Source of the DNA: Rhyacophila brunnea
Lineage: Eukaryota; Arthropoda; Insecta; Trichoptera; Rhyacophilidae
Direction: 5' to 3'
Assembly: GCA_022495005.1 (NCBI GenBank)
Contig: JAGYXB010000825.1
Span: forward strand, 1,984,001 to 2,048,000
DNA length: 64,000 nucleotides
The notes beneath the pieces were generated by a model, which had not been told where the DNA came from, did not search any database, and worked only from the letters and a program-made list of their open reading frames with translations. The translations under genes were made by a program, and so were the position numbers. Positions 1-12,722 of the stretch are shown piece after piece. The stretch's first letter is position 1. Every line of letters starts with the position of its first letter.

Positions 1-164
1 TGCGCGAAGTGAGGTGTCTTCCGCTGAGTGATCGCTGGAAATGTGGTGCTGGTCTCTGGATGGGTGACTTCTTGCTCTCGTAATGGGTGCGTCCTGAGTA
101 ACGGAATCTTGAGCCGAGGCGAGGGAACAGGGCAGACTTGCCGGTCGGTTCAGGGGTCATGAGC
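1..164 (-). CDS. cora: cora coding exon 7 (FA domain, truncated by window edge)
   Basis: The acceptor TTTTACCAG precedes 164. The first base completes Arg316 and the reading continues [30 protein letters not shown], then [13 protein letters not shown]. This is the FERM-adjacent region, whose FRYSGRT stretch is a conserved, potentially phosphorylated regulatory segment in 4.1 proteins. The FRYSGRT core and the TSR end fit Coracle well. The exon continues beyond position 1. Confidence 0.9.
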
Positions 165-3100
165 CTGGTAAAAGATAGTAAATTTCCAATATTCATTATC
201 AATTTTAAAAATATGATTCGCTGAGGGGAAAGTTTGTTTTTTTATCGTAACTTTTTAGTATATTATCCTGAACGTAATTATAATTAATCCGTAGTAATAA
301 AATAATAGGAAAAGATAAGGGAATAATGTATTCTGCAATACAATCACTTCTACTATACTAAATAATATGTTAAAAATGTGGGAAAAAAACATACCTGAAG
401 AAGGTGTGATGTTCTACGCAGACTTTCCAGAGTTTCTTGGCGGCGCGGTGGTTGGCAAGTTTGAAACCCACCGTCGATTCGTACTGTTCAAATTCACCGG
501 GACGAATTTTCACGTAGAAGTTGTGCCGCTTGTAGCTGATCTTCAGGATCTTGGGCCACGCAAAACGGTTTATACGTAGTCTGAAATTAGAAGAAACCAT
601 TATCATACTATTCCGACCTTAATCACCTAAACTGAAAAGCTTTCCATGCCCTTTCTCAAAAAAGCAAATCACTACTGAATGAAAATTATTAGTCTTTTGA
701 AATGATTGAGACATCTCAATAAATATCATGACAAACTTCAAATGAGGAGCATACATTCAAAAAGTGATTTGTCACACATTTTGAAAAATGCCGTTTATTG
801 TCAATTCTGATAGTCCATATTTAAATCTATAAAAGGAAACCAGAATCAGTGTTCAAAGAACCTTTTATTTTTATTTTTATTGAATGAAAATTTTAAAAAA
901 AATATAATGCCTAGATTTTCATTCAAATAGTGTTTTGCCCACAAGTTTCATGCAAATCGTGTTTTGTCCAAATTTCTAATCAAAAAATGAACGCGAATTT
1001 TGGATTATACAAAATACCAGGTTTCAAATTCTTTCCTTAAACAGTTTTATAATAAAAAAACCATTTTGAGTACAATATGTTTTTCTTGATTATCTCAGCT
1101 CAACATCTATGTGACAAATCACGTTTTGAATGTTTGCTCCTCGAATATTAAAAGGTTTTTAGATATTTTTTAAATTATGTCTAAAAAATGTAAGCAGTAA
1201 ATATTACCTAATTTAAATTACATTTGTACAAGTAACAATCATGGCATCGGCGAGTATGAATTCATTATATCGTAGTCAATATTTAATATTCTTATATTCA
1301 TACTGAGGTATTTGAACATAAACAATGCTAAAAACTAAAAAGTAATTGTTAATTTTATACAGTTCTATCATGTGTAATTTCAGAATTGGATATATTTTTA
1401 AACCGTGTTCTCTTAGAGCCAATGATAGCCATGAAACAATTGACTTGTTCCACAAAACAACTCACTTGTCTCTGTAGATGAGTAATCCTGAAGAGCAGAC
1501 ACCAAGCATGATGTCTACACCTTCAGAGTCTCTAGCGGGGTGAAGGTCCACTCCATACATGGCCAGTTTCTTGGCATTCTCCAGGTAGTTCAACTCAGCT
1601 TCGGCGGGTGTTTGCCCTCTGTCAAAATCATAAATAAACCATTAATAATGTTGCAATTATACATTTTGAAATATAGAAAAAGTACTTTCAAAAGAAATTA
1701 GAATTGAAAGGTGTCGGGAGAAGACATTGTTGATGGAAAGTAAAAGTTATGACTCACTTATGTGTTCTGTGTAGTTCCATGACTTTGTCCTCCAGAGCCT
1801 GTGTTTGACTCGGTGCAAATTTGAATTCTTTAAGGTAGTTGGAACCCATTTCCTGGACATCATAGTCTCCAAGTTCTGACTGCACCTATAAACATAAGTA
1901 TGTTCGATGATAAGAACTGTAAACATACAATTTCTAGCTGTCTACTCATACTCTACCTTTGGGTAAAAGTACGTAGTTATCAATAAATTTTAAACTGTTA
2001 AAATTTGACATGAAATATTACATAAGTAAAATAATTCCACAAATTTTGCCCTGTGTTGTTTTTCCCCATTCCATTTACTAAGCCAAAAACCCGAACACAT
2101 AAAATGAAAGAATATAACTTTGTAATAAACTGGAAAGATAACATTAATTTTGTACCGCCATGCTAAAAAGAATCTGCATAGTTTACCCTGTGTGGCATAT
2201 CTGCACTTATGTAAAATTAGTCGATAACTGTCAAAAGAATCTGACCGTACCCGCGTGATTCCACACGTGGTACATATCAAAATAAGTGCGAAACACAAAA
2301 ATATTAATAAAAATCAATCACAATGAACGAGAGTTATCTGTACTTAATTATGTGAGAGTGTAATTCATTTAGTTTTATTTATGTACCAAACTAAGTACAA
2401 TTAACTGCATCAAACAAGAATATTTGCAAGAAAAGTTGCTTGCTTATTTAAAAAAAAAAAAACTCTCCAGTGAAATTTTTTGACTAGTCTTGGTGGTGGT
2501 TTTACCCCAACACCAGAGATATCACTAAGTCGTCCACAACGATACGTGGTTTCAATAACACAACGTCACTATTACCATGGCAATAATTGAATAATGTAAT
2601 TGACATGTTTATTTACCAGGTAACTGCCGAGTAGAGCGTAGGTGTTGAAACTGCAGGGCAGCCTGGAAGCCAGGATATCATTGCGGACCTGCAGACACAG
2701 CTGATAGCGGGTGAGGTCTTCTTGAAGAGTTGCAGGATCGGGTGGGTAGAATTTCACTTCGAATGAAAGCTTCCACGGTTCACCTGAGACAATATTTTTG
2801 TTCAATTTATTGATAGCATAACAAATTACAAAGAAATTGAACTACTAATAATATAGGGAATATTGTGAACTTCTTGTATAGATCTGTACTCTCTATAATT
2901 ATTGGTAATTACAACAAAAAAATATACTTATTCCGTTTGCGGCATTAAATGCACTGTTGTAAATAAAAAAGTAAACGGCTTGCTGTTGATGTCTTGCTTT
3001 TTAGTTACTTAATTACATACTGTTATTAATGATTTTACGCGATTGTTCATTTAAACACTGATACTGATAGCTCACTTTGTAAAAAAAACTTTTTTTTAGA

Positions 3101-5287
3101 AGATTGTAACACTATTCTATAGCCAACATGTCATGGTTGTAATTTTATAGCGCTGTATGTAGTATAAAGGATGAAAACAGGTGTCGGTGACATATATATA
3201 TATACAAGCAAGAACAGGGAGGTTTACAGTTCCGTAGATGACTGCTAAGATGTCCATAACCATGATATAATGGTAAAGATGTTTCTATGTCAGCACTGCC
3301 TTAACAAATACATTGATTGACATAAGCATTTGTGAAGATGACATACTCGTTTTACAAGTAAAATAACATGCAGTTTATTTAATCATTAGGCTTAGTAACA
3401 TTACTATCAATTTCACTTTCATATATATAAATTTCATATAAAGGTGGTTTTTCATCAATATCTTTAAGTAAATGTTTTTTTCAACAGGAAAATGATATTA
3501 TGTTAAATCCAAAGATTTCCAATTCTGAATCTAGAGCTCACTAGGAATTGAATAATTGAACAAACATTTAAAATATCCTGGATTTTTCTAATGCATTGAA
3601 GCCTTTTTGTACTAAACTGTGTGATACTGTGATGATAAAAGATTGTAAATAAAAACATCCTCACTCTTGAGAATTTTGCCGATTCTCTTGTCGAGTTCGA
3701 GCCATAGGCGAGGGTCTCTCCTGTCCTCGTATGTCAGTCCAAAGTAATCCTTCTCCAGAATATTGAGTGAGTCGCATATTCTTTCCAATAAGTCCTGTCC
3801 TTTCGCCTTTCTCTGCAAGAATTTAAATATTTTCAATAATCAGTCCAACTTTAGTTCAAACCATATTTTATATTCATTTCATTCATTAAAAAGATATAGA
3901 GGACTCAATTATTAATCTTTACAACTAACTGCATCTATAAAGTATAATTTTTGTTATTTGGGACATGATAAAGGGGCTAAGTGTACGTAAAATACATACA
4001 CAACAAAGACTATAATATACATATAAAGCTTCCATTACTTCATGATAGGCATACAGTAAAATATGCCAGGAACACAGACAGATTAATAAATAGAATTACG
4101 ATAGGTTATATCCCAATACAGTACATTTTGACACAGGGTTTTGTATGTGTGTGTCATACGAAAATGAACCACGCATTATAGACGTGCGATAGTGTGTGTT
4201 GCAAACAATAGCCAATAAAATAGTACCCCGTTTACACATGCGCGGATTTACTGCTGACTGTACGTATTATCACGGCCATAACATGAAAATGCACGTGTAA
4301 AGATGTACTATCGTATAAGTTGCAAGATTTCATGCACGGATCAAAAAAGTTCAGAAGCTTTTGAAGAAGAAGCCGGAAAAAAATACAAACTACACTGCGC
4401 GCTGAGCATTTTTGACATTTACCAATTTTCCCAACCTTTCAAATAGCACCATATAATGACAACGCGTCTTGCTTACACTTGAAGAATGGGATTGGCGAGA
4501 CAATCAGCACTATTACGTGTCAATAGTTATTATCATGATGGATTAATTTACACACTATTGGTGCCAGTAAATCAATGCACATGTACAGGCGCTATTATTT
4601 AAAAAAAATAGTTGAACTGAGATCAAAGTATTTATTTTATTACCAAAAATTTGGATAAAAAAACATCTGCTATAACAGCAGTGTAATTTTTAATAATTCT
4701 AATGCTTTTATTTGATATTTGCACAAAACATTAGCAAAAGCTTTATGTATGACGTCTCTGATAGTATAAGTATGGCAGCGCCAGTCTTGAAATAATAACA
4801 GATGCTGAGTCTCAAGTCGTTTGTGGTCATCGCACGTTAAAGGGACTAAGTAAAGTCTCTACAGCTGCTCTCAAAAGCAATAATTTCCAAGAAGCTCTTG
4901 AACCAAAACCAATACTGTTCTAATAATAAGACCACTGTCAGATATGAATGAAGCAGAATTGTAAACAAGAGAGAGCTCTGTGCAAACATTATTTATTTTC
5001 TCCTTACAAGTTACATGAGTCATTTGTGTCTGTAGAAAAAGGGGTCTTGACCCTTTGGTATCAATGTTTATCTGTCTATATTATATATCATAATAATTAT
5101 CATGATGATTGATGATACTCACATCAACATGCACATCCATAATGGTGCCATCGAGCAACTGCACTTTGGCCAGGGCGGCCTTCCCTGTGCTTGCCGATCG
5201 TTTCCGCGGCGACTCGGTGCCCGCCGCCACACCTTTTCCCTTCAGCTCCTCGCTCATTCCCGTTGCTGTCTTCACCTCTTCAGGCAT
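1..5287 (-). CDS. cora: Coracle / protein 4.1 homologue (N-terminal ~370 residues, seven coding exons, 3' end outside window)
   Basis: Protein 4.1 family proteins link membrane proteins to the spectrin-actin skeleton. Insect Coracle acts at septate junctions with neurexin IV and is needed for the epithelial barrier. Join: 5287-5123, 3812-3665, 2783-2617, 1885-1758, 1618-1466, 580-395, 164-1. All introns are GT-AG and all phases agree, giving 1111 nt (370 codons plus 1 nt). Residues 1-40 are a charged leader. The FERM F1 lobe runs about 41-105 (KVQLLDGT..., [19 protein letters not shown]). F2 runs about 106-235 ([36 protein letters not shown]). F3 runs about 236-315 ([57 protein letters not shown]). 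The FA region starts at 316 with FRYSGRT. An in-frame TAG lies 9 nt before the ATG, which fixes the start. I see no frameshift or premature stop, so the gene looks functional. Vertebrate-type band 4.1 is the only alternative; insects normally have this one orthologue. Confidence 0.93.
395..580 (-). CDS. cora: cora coding exon 6 (FERM F3/PH-like lobe)
   Basis: 186 nt after CTAATTTCAG, ending in AG|GTATGT. It encodes about residues 254-315. The PH-like F3 lobe is clear: [40 protein letters not shown] and the closing helix [18 protein letters not shown]. This is the most conserved exon in the window. Confidence 0.94.
744..1142. mobile_element. MITE in cora intron 6, TIR GAGGAGCA(T/A)AC
   Basis: About 40 bp at the left (744-783) reappear inverted at the right (1105-1142): GAGGAGCATACATTCAAAA and the reverse complement of TTTTGAATGTTTGCTCCTC. 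Both include the GTGATTTGTCACA stretch just inside. The interior is AT-rich with no ORF. It lies wholly within the 885-bp intron. I could not settle a target duplication or a superfamily. Confidence 0.6.
1466..1618 (-). CDS. cora: cora coding exon 5 (F2-F3)
   Basis: 153 nt, entering with one base and leaving with two (GACAA|GTGAG). It encodes about residues 203-253: [39 protein letters not shown] and the end of the first F3 strand (LLIYRDK). The reading frame is continuous and the conservation is strong. Confidence 0.92.
1758..1885 (-). CDS. cora: cora coding exon 4 (FERM F2 lobe)
   Basis: 128 nt from the TATAG acceptor, ending AA|GTGAGTC (two bases of Lys). It encodes about residues 161-202: [14 protein letters not shown], then LKEFKFAP and [13 protein letters not shown]. 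Choosing the TATAG acceptor over the GCAG six bases further in keeps Val-Gln, which matches the conserved LGSYLVQSE-type junction. Confidence 0.9.
2617..2783 (-). CDS. cora: cora coding exon 3 (F1-F2 junction)
   Basis: 167 nt after TTGTCTCAG, entering with two bases that complete Ser105 and ending in phase 0 at CTG|GTAAAT. It encodes residues 105-160. [20 protein letters not shown] and [18 protein letters not shown] are near-invariant in protein 4.1 FERM domains. Confidence 0.92.
3665..3812 (-). CDS. cora: cora coding exon 2 (FERM F1 lobe)
   Basis: 148 nt, entering in phase 0 after TTCTTGCAG and leaving with one base before GTGAGG. It encodes residues 56-104 plus the first base of Ser105. 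It carries the hallmark F1 stretch [10 protein letters not shown] followed by [20 protein letters not shown]. The preceding intron is 1310 bp. Confidence 0.92.
4226..4550 (+). repeat. GTTTACAC-ended MITE, copy 1 (cora intron 1)
   Basis: It begins CCCCGTTTACAC..GCGGATTTACTGC and runs to the AGCACTATTACGTGTCAATA region. The same order of blocks occurs inverted at 29560-29883 and directly at 56826-57155 (GGCAGTACGAATTGTCGCGACC against GACTGTACGTATTATCACGGCC; GAGATTGGCGCGACAATCA against GGGATTGGCGAGACAATCA). No ORF. It is a dispersed non-autonomous element of unknown superfamily, located inside a cora intron. Confidence 0.6.
5123..5287 (-). CDS. cora: cora coding exon 1 (start codon, leader, start of F1 lobe)
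   Basis: This exon encodes residues 1-55. It begins with ATG at 5287 and ends in phase 0 at a GTGAGT donor (5122-5121). The leader ([19 protein letters not shown]) is rich in Lys, Glu, Ser and Thr, as in insect Coracle, and is probably disordered. The FERM domain starts near residue 41 ([15 protein letters not shown]). A second in-frame ATG at codon 11 could serve as an alternative start. Confidence 0.92.
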
Positions 5288-5303
5288 CTTGGCCTAGCGC
5301 TGT
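5288..5303 (-). other. cora: 5' untranslated part of cora exon, after a splice acceptor
   Basis: A pyrimidine-rich tract ending in CAG (5306-5304) precedes these 16 bases on the minus strand. The transcript is therefore spliced in the 5' UTR. TAG at 5296-5294 is in frame with the start codon and rules out an N-terminal extension through this exon without readthrough. The upstream exon or exons must lie to the right of 5303. Confidence 0.7.
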
Positions 5304-7595
5304 CTGGAAGCAAAAGAGAGAAATCATCAGGCATCGATCATACTCTTAAATATTCCAATTAACAGTACCTACTTAATCTCAAGATATTATGTCCAGTGGT
5401 TCAAATCAAATATGCTGAAGGGACACCGGTGCCTTTATGTAAGAAACATACTGATTATCGAGCACAATGTAAGTTGAGCACCTTTAGTTCATTCAACATT
5501 TCAAACAAGATCAAAAATAAGTGATAAGGTAAAATTTTAGCACATTCAAATATTTGTGTATTTTAGCATAGAAAGTAATTGTGTATTTTATAAAGGAAAA
5601 AAAACCAGAGACACAAAATGCCAATGCATGATTTCATTCAACAATGTATAAAAAAATTATCAAGAGTCACTATCTATTACATAAGAAAACATGTTTTTTT
5701 TTAAATAAAATATACTCACCAACCACAATGCATAAACAATACAAACATAAAAGCAAGATAGAATGCTTTTTATCATTGAGTAAGTAGGTATATATTTATA
5801 CAATTGACTAACTTCTAAAAATAGGATTCTAGCTCATATTTTAATACCAAGAGACCAAGCAGTGTAATCAATCACAGTGGTATACAAACGGTGGGTCGCA
5901 ATCATTACAAAAATTATATTATTCAATTGATGCCAGGAATTTATTGGAATAGGTAACTCACATAATTATTATGAATCCTAAGTAAACCAGGATTCTTAAG
6001 TAGTTTTTAAAGTTAGGTTAGTGTATAGATTTTATTAATTAACTTCCATAGTTAAGGCTATACCTCAGTTGAGGCATGGTCTAAAAAGATCTTATATTTA
6101 GGATTATTTCCAACATTATACTAAAGAAACAAAGCAGTTGAATACTCAAAGCTTATGGTACAATCAAGTAGAATAATATGAAAAGGGCTCAATTTCCAAG
6201 ACGCTGATTTGATCTGATCGTGACTAAACTTGAACTATAAAAGAATGGTATAACATTGATGTCTTTGATATGTGGTATTCGAGGCATACGCTAATGTTTC
6301 TATAGACAGCAGAAAGAGTAAAATATCTCCTTATGAAACCAATATGAAAGTCCAGCTCCCTAAATTGTGTCTCTAAAGAGTTCTGTAGGTCTTTGACCAT
6401 GTATCCAGAAGAGAAAACAATAATTTGAAAACGTAGACTATCCCTGTGGAAGAGGGAGGTAACCTATAATAGGGTATCTCACTACCGTCAGAGTTCAGGC
6501 GATGCATACAGCCGACTATGGATCGCCAGAGAAACATGCCATTACCATGACATTTAAAAAGAGTTGTAGTCCTTAACAGTGAGGGATACGAAATCGAAGA
6601 ATACTTTGTCGAACATTTGAAATAGGGGTTCCAATAATTAAATAGTTGAAGAGGTTCAGATTTATCATTTGATATATTTAGATACATTTCTGAATATTTC
6701 TTGGAATCACAGAAAGGAGTGCTTACATCAATTTATTAATTATTATAAATATTATATACTATAGCAACCACGCCAATGAATGAAAGTGTGTTGTCATTTA
6801 TTATATAGATTAACTATGGATTGAATAATCATTAATAACATCATTTTATTACAAATAATGAGACTAACTACTACATAATATTATTAGTATTACACAAACT
6901 AACCTTAACATATTATATTGATATGTAACTGTGTATAACTAACTACTGTTAGGTTTTAACAATGTTTGTTTTCCATTATTTTAATACACTTAGTTGAAAG
7001 TGCTAATTGGTGTTAACATAAATAAAGGATTGTCAGTTTATAAGGCATCATTATTACACCTGGAGTTGGCAGGCATACTATCAAAATGTGTAGGTAACAT
7101 AGACACCAAATTCGCATGATAACAATACACCTACCTTTATGCAACAGACATGACACAGAAACAAAAAGTTTAAATTGACCAAGGTTAATTGAATTTTATA
7201 CAAATTATAAATGGGGAATTACTCTGAACTGAGAAACTTTAGCATGACAATATTATCAAAAAAAACCTACTGCTGTATTGCCAAATTTCACGAAAAAGGC
7301 AAATAATAATATTAATGATCTGTGGATTGAGAAAGAATTGTTCAATTAATCATATTAAAAAATACAGTGAATACAAAATAATTATCTCAATTTGAGTTCA
7401 AATAAATCCGGCTAGCTGGTAATGCACTCTTTGGCAACACATCAAACGAAATTGAAAGGAATACTTGATTAGTTTTATTGTGAATTGGTAAGACTGTACC
7501 TACTAAATTTGCCATAAATAATTATTATACCAACACACCAAAAACTTCGGCCATAATAATTATCTCGGACATAGATATAGATTCTTAACAGCAAT
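5304..7595. other. cora: Non-coding, probable 5' intron of cora
   Basis: AT-rich sequence with no convincing exon. The 104-codon minus-strand frame at 6373-6687 has no coding character. There are scattered poly-A/T runs and ATTAT-rich words. Given the 5' UTR acceptor at 5304, this is most likely intron. Confidence 0.5.
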
Positions 7596-7603
7596 GTTTA
7601 GAA

Positions 7604-7728
7604 CAGCGCTGTCCAACTGATGGCCCGTGAATTGCCATTAACTGACTTCATTTACCCATGCTCTTTGGCCCCGAAATGTTTGCTAAAGAAAAAATGGTCC
7701 GCGGCCTAAAAGAACTTGGACAGCGCTG
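7604..7728. mobile_element. hAT-type MITE, 125 bp, with 8-bp target duplication
   Basis: Ends are CAGCGCTGTCCAA and TTGGACAGCGCTG (perfect inverted repeat). The element is flanked on both sides by GTTTAGAA (7596-7603 and 7729-7736), an exact 8-bp duplication as made by hAT transposases. The interior has GGCCCGTG and CGCGGCC blocks and no ORF. Confidence 0.85.
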
Positions 7729-8772
7729 GTTTAGAATATGCCCATGGTAAAAAAGGATAGGAAATCTTTATACATTTTATTGTAATAGGTAATAAAATTG
7801 GGTAGGTACCTATGTTTGTTAGAGTAAGTATATTTTTGAAAACTTATTATATTTAAATTACTCTGTTATCAATGTTATTACGATGTAATATTTTTCACCA
7901 AATATAATAATTATGACAAAAAACATGGACTTACTAAGGACGCAGCATGAGAAAAATAAAAGAGCCCTCGAAAACCCTGCACATACACAAATGTGGGTCT
8001 GCTCATATAAACTTCATTCTTTCGTAGAGATAAACATATAGATTTATAGATCAATGTAGTTGAAAAATATACTCTACCAGTACATATTATTATAATACCT
8101 ATATATTGTAATATTGAAAATCTGCATTTTTGTTTTTACAACATTGATGTCAAACGACTTTGCAGCAAATTAAATCTACGTACATTGCAAATTTCCGTTC
8201 ATGTTTTGACCTATTCTACTAACATGTCCATTTTTAATATTGAGTTGTATGGGAGGGAGTGTTTACATAATATAAACCAATATGTATAATGAAATAATTA
8301 AGTACTATATTTTGTCGAAATTGTCAATCCAAACAGGCAAAATCAAGGCAGAATTCATTGGCAAATTAAAAAAAATCAAGAAAAGAAAATAAAGCATCAT
8401 TAGATAGGTCATTATTATTGCAATTTAATTTCGATTCGATAGAACCATGATTTTGTATAATGTAATTATTTAAAATAATTATTATTGCAAAAAATGAGAA
8501 CTGCAATTTCTAATAATAATTGATCCATAAAACAATGAAAAGCCTGAGAGGTAAGTTAATTATTACTGTTTACGATGGCCGATTGGCGCATTGGGCCGTG
8601 AAACAAAAGCAAAGAAAAGCAATCACCACCATTATTATTAGGTGGATGGTTATTGAAGTAAGCGTTAGCATTTCGCAAAGCGTGTAATTTCGGCATGACC
8701 TACATCTTGTACATTAATTTAGCATTTACTACTATTACTACTGCCTTTGATTTCGCATGTCTATTGGTCCAA

Positions 8773-9101
8773 GGTGCTGAGACCGTTTTCACATACACAA
8801 TATGAGAGACGCAGTTTCTTTTGAAATTCGTCTACTTAAGACAATAGTATACACGAAATTTCATGGTGATCCACTCTTCACCTCCGTAACTTGGTAATTG
8901 ACGGGAACAGCGCGCGCACCTCGGATTCGTCTGCATAATATGATAGGACGAAGTTTTTATTGTAATCCGTCAAACTGAGAAGATGGTATGTGTATACCGC
9001 GAATAATGACTTGACGTGTATACTATTGTCTCAAGTAAATGAATCACCAAACAAACAGCGTTTCTCATATTATATACCTATAAATGAAGTGTCCCAGCAC
9101 C
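8773..9101. mobile_element. Foldback MITE with ~90-bp inverted ends (GGTGCTGRGAC)
   Basis: The left arm GGTGCTGAGAC..AATATGAGAGACGCAG..ACAATAGTATACACG is repeated inverted at the right (CGTGTATACTATTGTCTCAAG..CTCATATTATATACC..GTCCCAGCACC). The middle contains a GC-rich patch. Flanks are only partly alike, so the target duplication is uncertain. Confidence 0.6.
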
Positions 9102-9109
9102 CGGTCTAT

Positions 9110-10340
9110 ATTAATTCTTATCAAACAAGTAATTCTATGCACTGAGAATGTGCAATTTTAAAAGAACAAGAACCAGATTTAAAATAAGAATAATGAATCA
9201 TTTTCAAATTAGTATCATTAACTTAAAAACAAAAGTTTAGAAAAAAATATTTAAATGTCGATCTTTTTATTAACAACAATCAACTACCAAACCGGAAACA
9301 ACTCAAATAACAAAAAAAAATGATTTAGTTTGGTATTTCGAATGTTTTATTCAATTTTATTATTATAGCGAACATCGCCGAGACTTGTCCAGGAAGCATA
9401 ATTCCAACACAAAGTATGATTCCAAACGCGCTACCTCAGAACAATGAAAATGTCTCTCCATAATATATATAGATAGATACCTACCACCATTGACATATTA
9501 TTATAATTATTTATAATAAAGCCATTGTGTCAATCCCAGAAGAACTGAATAGTATATTATTCTAATTGACACTGTTCCCTGACTTGAATTTCCGTTTTTA
9601 CGAAAATATTATGTTTAGTTTATGAATCCTTTTCTATATTCAGATCGTTCAACGTTTATTTGCCTTGTTCTCTTAATCCTTTTGCATATTATTATGATGT
9701 TAAGCAAAAATAACAATTTATGCATTGCATACGTAGGCTAAACAAAAACATCTTGTAGTCCGTGGAATAAGTTCATCTACCTGTGATCAACCGAAAAAGT
9801 ATAATCTTACCCCAAACATTACAATTAGATTGTGATATTGAAAAAAATACATAGGACAGTAATTGCACACATACGCGATTACAAAATATTAATAAAATAA
9901 AAAAACTAAATAGGTATGTCTGTGATACTCAATAATTGAAAGGAAAAGTTTTAGTATGGAAATAAGTACCTTCCTAATACCGGTCAAATGGTAGCACACC
10001 CGTCTGACCTCACTAACTTGTACTTATGCAAGGCAACACAACATGTCAGAACAACTGAGATCCATGTCCATATTTATGAAAAATTTACATAAGGAACATG
10101 AATACTGCCAATTCTTTACAATCAATAATTATATCGTATTGCGACAAAATACAATTCAGTGAGATACATATCTGCCCGAACATTCATTTTTATGTCACCA
10201 GCCATAGAATTTAGATTAATCATAGACATTCGTAATTTGGTATTTTTTTTATATTGATATGACTGTCGTACATCAATTAGCAGTGTTAGTGAACTGGCTC
10301 TACGATCCGATGTGGGACTTGGCCACCTCACGGAGATGAA
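9110..10340. other. Non-coding, no recognised feature
   Basis: AT-rich sequence with short ATTAT/TAATA-rich words. I see no exon, RNA gene or clear repeat. It is probably intron or intergenic relative to cora. Confidence 0.45.
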
Positions 10341-10349
10341 GAGTTTTAC

Positions 10350-10497
10350 AAGAAATGGACGTTAGCCACTTGCTCAACTAATTAGGTCCATGTTCTGGGT
10401 CCAGACACACACTGAAAAAAGAATGCATGGTTTTACCAGTCCCAGGATTCGAACCCGAGACTTAATAAGTCGACACGTTACCGCTCCAACACGGGCA
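10350..10497 (-). mobile_element. tRNA-derived SINE, family 1
   Basis: Read on the minus strand it starts with a tRNA-like part: an A-box-like GGAGCGGTAACGTG, then a B box GGGTTCGAATCCTGG (10441-10456 region). A non-tRNA body follows, ending with GTGGCTAACGTCC. The same order recurs at 50463-50617 on the minus strand and in part at 52700-52846 on the plus strand. It is not a tRNA gene because the acceptor and anticodon arms do not fold. Confidence 0.6.
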
Positions 10498-10499
10498 AT

Positions 10500-12480
10500 T
10501 CTGTATAGATTATTAATTACGTATTATGTAGTTAGGTAGGTACTTACAAATTTGATATCCTAGAAGTTTTAGTGGCACCAGGTAAAATCAATTTAACGAA
10601 GACAAAATAAATAAATATATACTGAAATATTCTTCGCCTTTTTTTGTCATTCGTGATCAATGACCACCTATCAGAGAATTACGCATGTATATAAAATGGG
10701 AATAAGTAATAACCAAGAAAATTAAACAATAATTAAAGAAAAGAGGTACTAATAACATGTCATATTATCCATGTTAATTACGATGTTTTTTAGGACTAAA
10801 AAATCGCCTTCTTTTCACCTCAGTCGTTTTTTTACCCCAGAATCGAACACCTCTTAGCATATTATTATTCTGCCCCGACACCACTCATAAGATAATTATT
10901 CGTGATGAACTTTAGTCGCACATTTTTTTCATCGTGTGATTTTGCTACCGCCTCTATTTATTACTTCTAAAACAATGTACCTACCCATAAATTCCATAGA
11001 TGACCACATTCGAAAAATATTCACAAACGCAGCAAGGTCGGCGGCATGACACAAATAACATCGTGTTCCACATTTTTTCATAAAATTGAAATAGGACATT
11101 CGCAAAAGCGGTCGCCACGCCACGTCTAGTTTAGCGAATGATGAATCGTAAATTGGCGGTGATGTAATCTGATGATAAAAACTGAAGCGAATGATCCTCC
11201 GCTGGTGTCTCGACCCGGCACATCACCTCGACAGTCGACATAATTCAATTGGCGACAAAAATAAATTTAATTCATATGAATAAAGCCATACCTTATCTAC
11301 CTACTCACTCTGTGCAAACAAGGTGCAATTTCGGCGCTATTCGATTTAAATACAAACTTAGTAGGTAAATATTTTAAATAATTTACTAAATTAATATCCC
11401 GTATTTCTGCGTGACAAAAGTGGCAACCCTATTTGACACGCCCTCTGCGTGTGTCATGCTAATTTTAAAACAACCTAATCGCAGTTTGATTGAACTTAAA
11501 TCAGGTAATTATTGGAGACGATACGATACAAGACGTTGTGGACATAATATTAATAATTTTGCCAATAAAGTATAGTATGCAGTACCTATACTGCCCTTCT
11601 AAGGAAGAAGGCAGTAACTGACTCTCACACGCTTTCGAGATAAATGACATGTGTTTTTTTTTCAACTTTAGTACTGTGAATTTATTAATAAAAAACGGTG
11701 ATAATTTGTATTAGTAGGATGTTAAAATACAAATAAAGTAATAATAAACAAGCAGTAACTGCAATAAATAGGTGCAATTACTGGCTTTTTGCTAAGAAAT
11801 TTGTATTATTTTAGCAATGTCCATTTTTCACTAAGGATTTAAACGGTATTTTACTGATAATTCTGATATTAAAGTGGACAGAATATATAGCTTTCAAAAT
11901 TACCTAACGGATGGCATTAACTCAATTTGACAAATTTGGGAGTTACTACCTTCTTCCTTGGAAGAGCAGTATACACACAACCGTGTACTCGCACTGTCTT
12001 GATACTAGCAGCAGGATCGTCTTAACTCAAATTTCAACAATCAGTTCGTACGGCCTGTCCAACTGGGACCAACATGCCAACTCGCAAATGTTTATATGAT
12101 ATGTAATCCATACTGCGGTGAATCACCGTGTTAAATAATTTATTTATTAAAATTATAACTTATAAAATCACTCGGAAATAAATTTTAGAATTACAATTTA
12201 GAAACCCTTGAAGGGTAAACCTGAGCTGGCTGATAAATAGACATTTTTTTAAAGATGAACGTAGGTACTTAAATATCACTTAGATATCACTAGCAATAAT
12301 AGAGTCTACTGATACTACTAAACGAAGTGAATATAATGAACGTTGGTTAATTTCAGAGTAATTACAGATACAGGCAATTTGGTAAAAAATTCTCCCTGCC
12401 CAGTATTTTTTCTGTCATGTCTGGAAATTCCTCAAAAGCAATGGGCCATGTCCCTGTAACCCGAGTCTGTGGTTATGTTT
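10500..12480. other. Non-coding, no recognised feature
   Basis: AT-rich sequence. The frames at 10929-11123 (minus) and 11911-12099 (plus) show no domain or splice context. No inverted repeat of note. Confidence 0.4.
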
Positions 12481-12499
12481 TTACGTGTCCTTATATACC

Positions 12500-12585
12500 C
12501 CGCGCAAGCATACCGCTCTGAATGGCTTCTACATTTACTACGACGAAAAGCTTGATAGACGAGCGGGGGATCGAACTCGCCGGTG
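12500..12585 (-). mobile_element. tRNA-like SINE fragment, family 2
   Basis: The minus strand contains a B-box-like GGCGAGTTCGATCCCC followed by CGCTCGTC and a body with GTAAATGTA. A related minus-strand fragment lies at 24200-24297, sharing the ATACATTTACTA / GGCGAGCGGGGG blocks as written on plus. It is degenerate and short. Confidence 0.45.
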
Positions 12586-12722
12586 GTTCATGTAAACGCA
12601 TACCGTTTGATTTCCAGATAATGAAATGCATAAGAAGGCCTTCAACAATAATATAAATACAGTTGATTAATTTAAGAAGACTTGTAAGCAACTTGGATTC
12701 TTGGAGGCGTGCTCAGACCAGT

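Noticed and set aside
370..606. Reading the conserved FERM segment as an intronless 78-codon ORF
   Set aside because: The acceptor at 581-582 and donor at 393-394 define the exon as 395-580. The extra N- and C-terminal codons are intron.
5102..5362. Plus-strand frames of 86 and 62 codons over the first cora exon
   Set aside because: Antisense shadows of a conserved coding exon.
10350..10497. tRNA gene on the minus strand (good B box)
   Set aside because: No cloverleaf can be drawn, and a body shared with two other loci shows it is a SINE.
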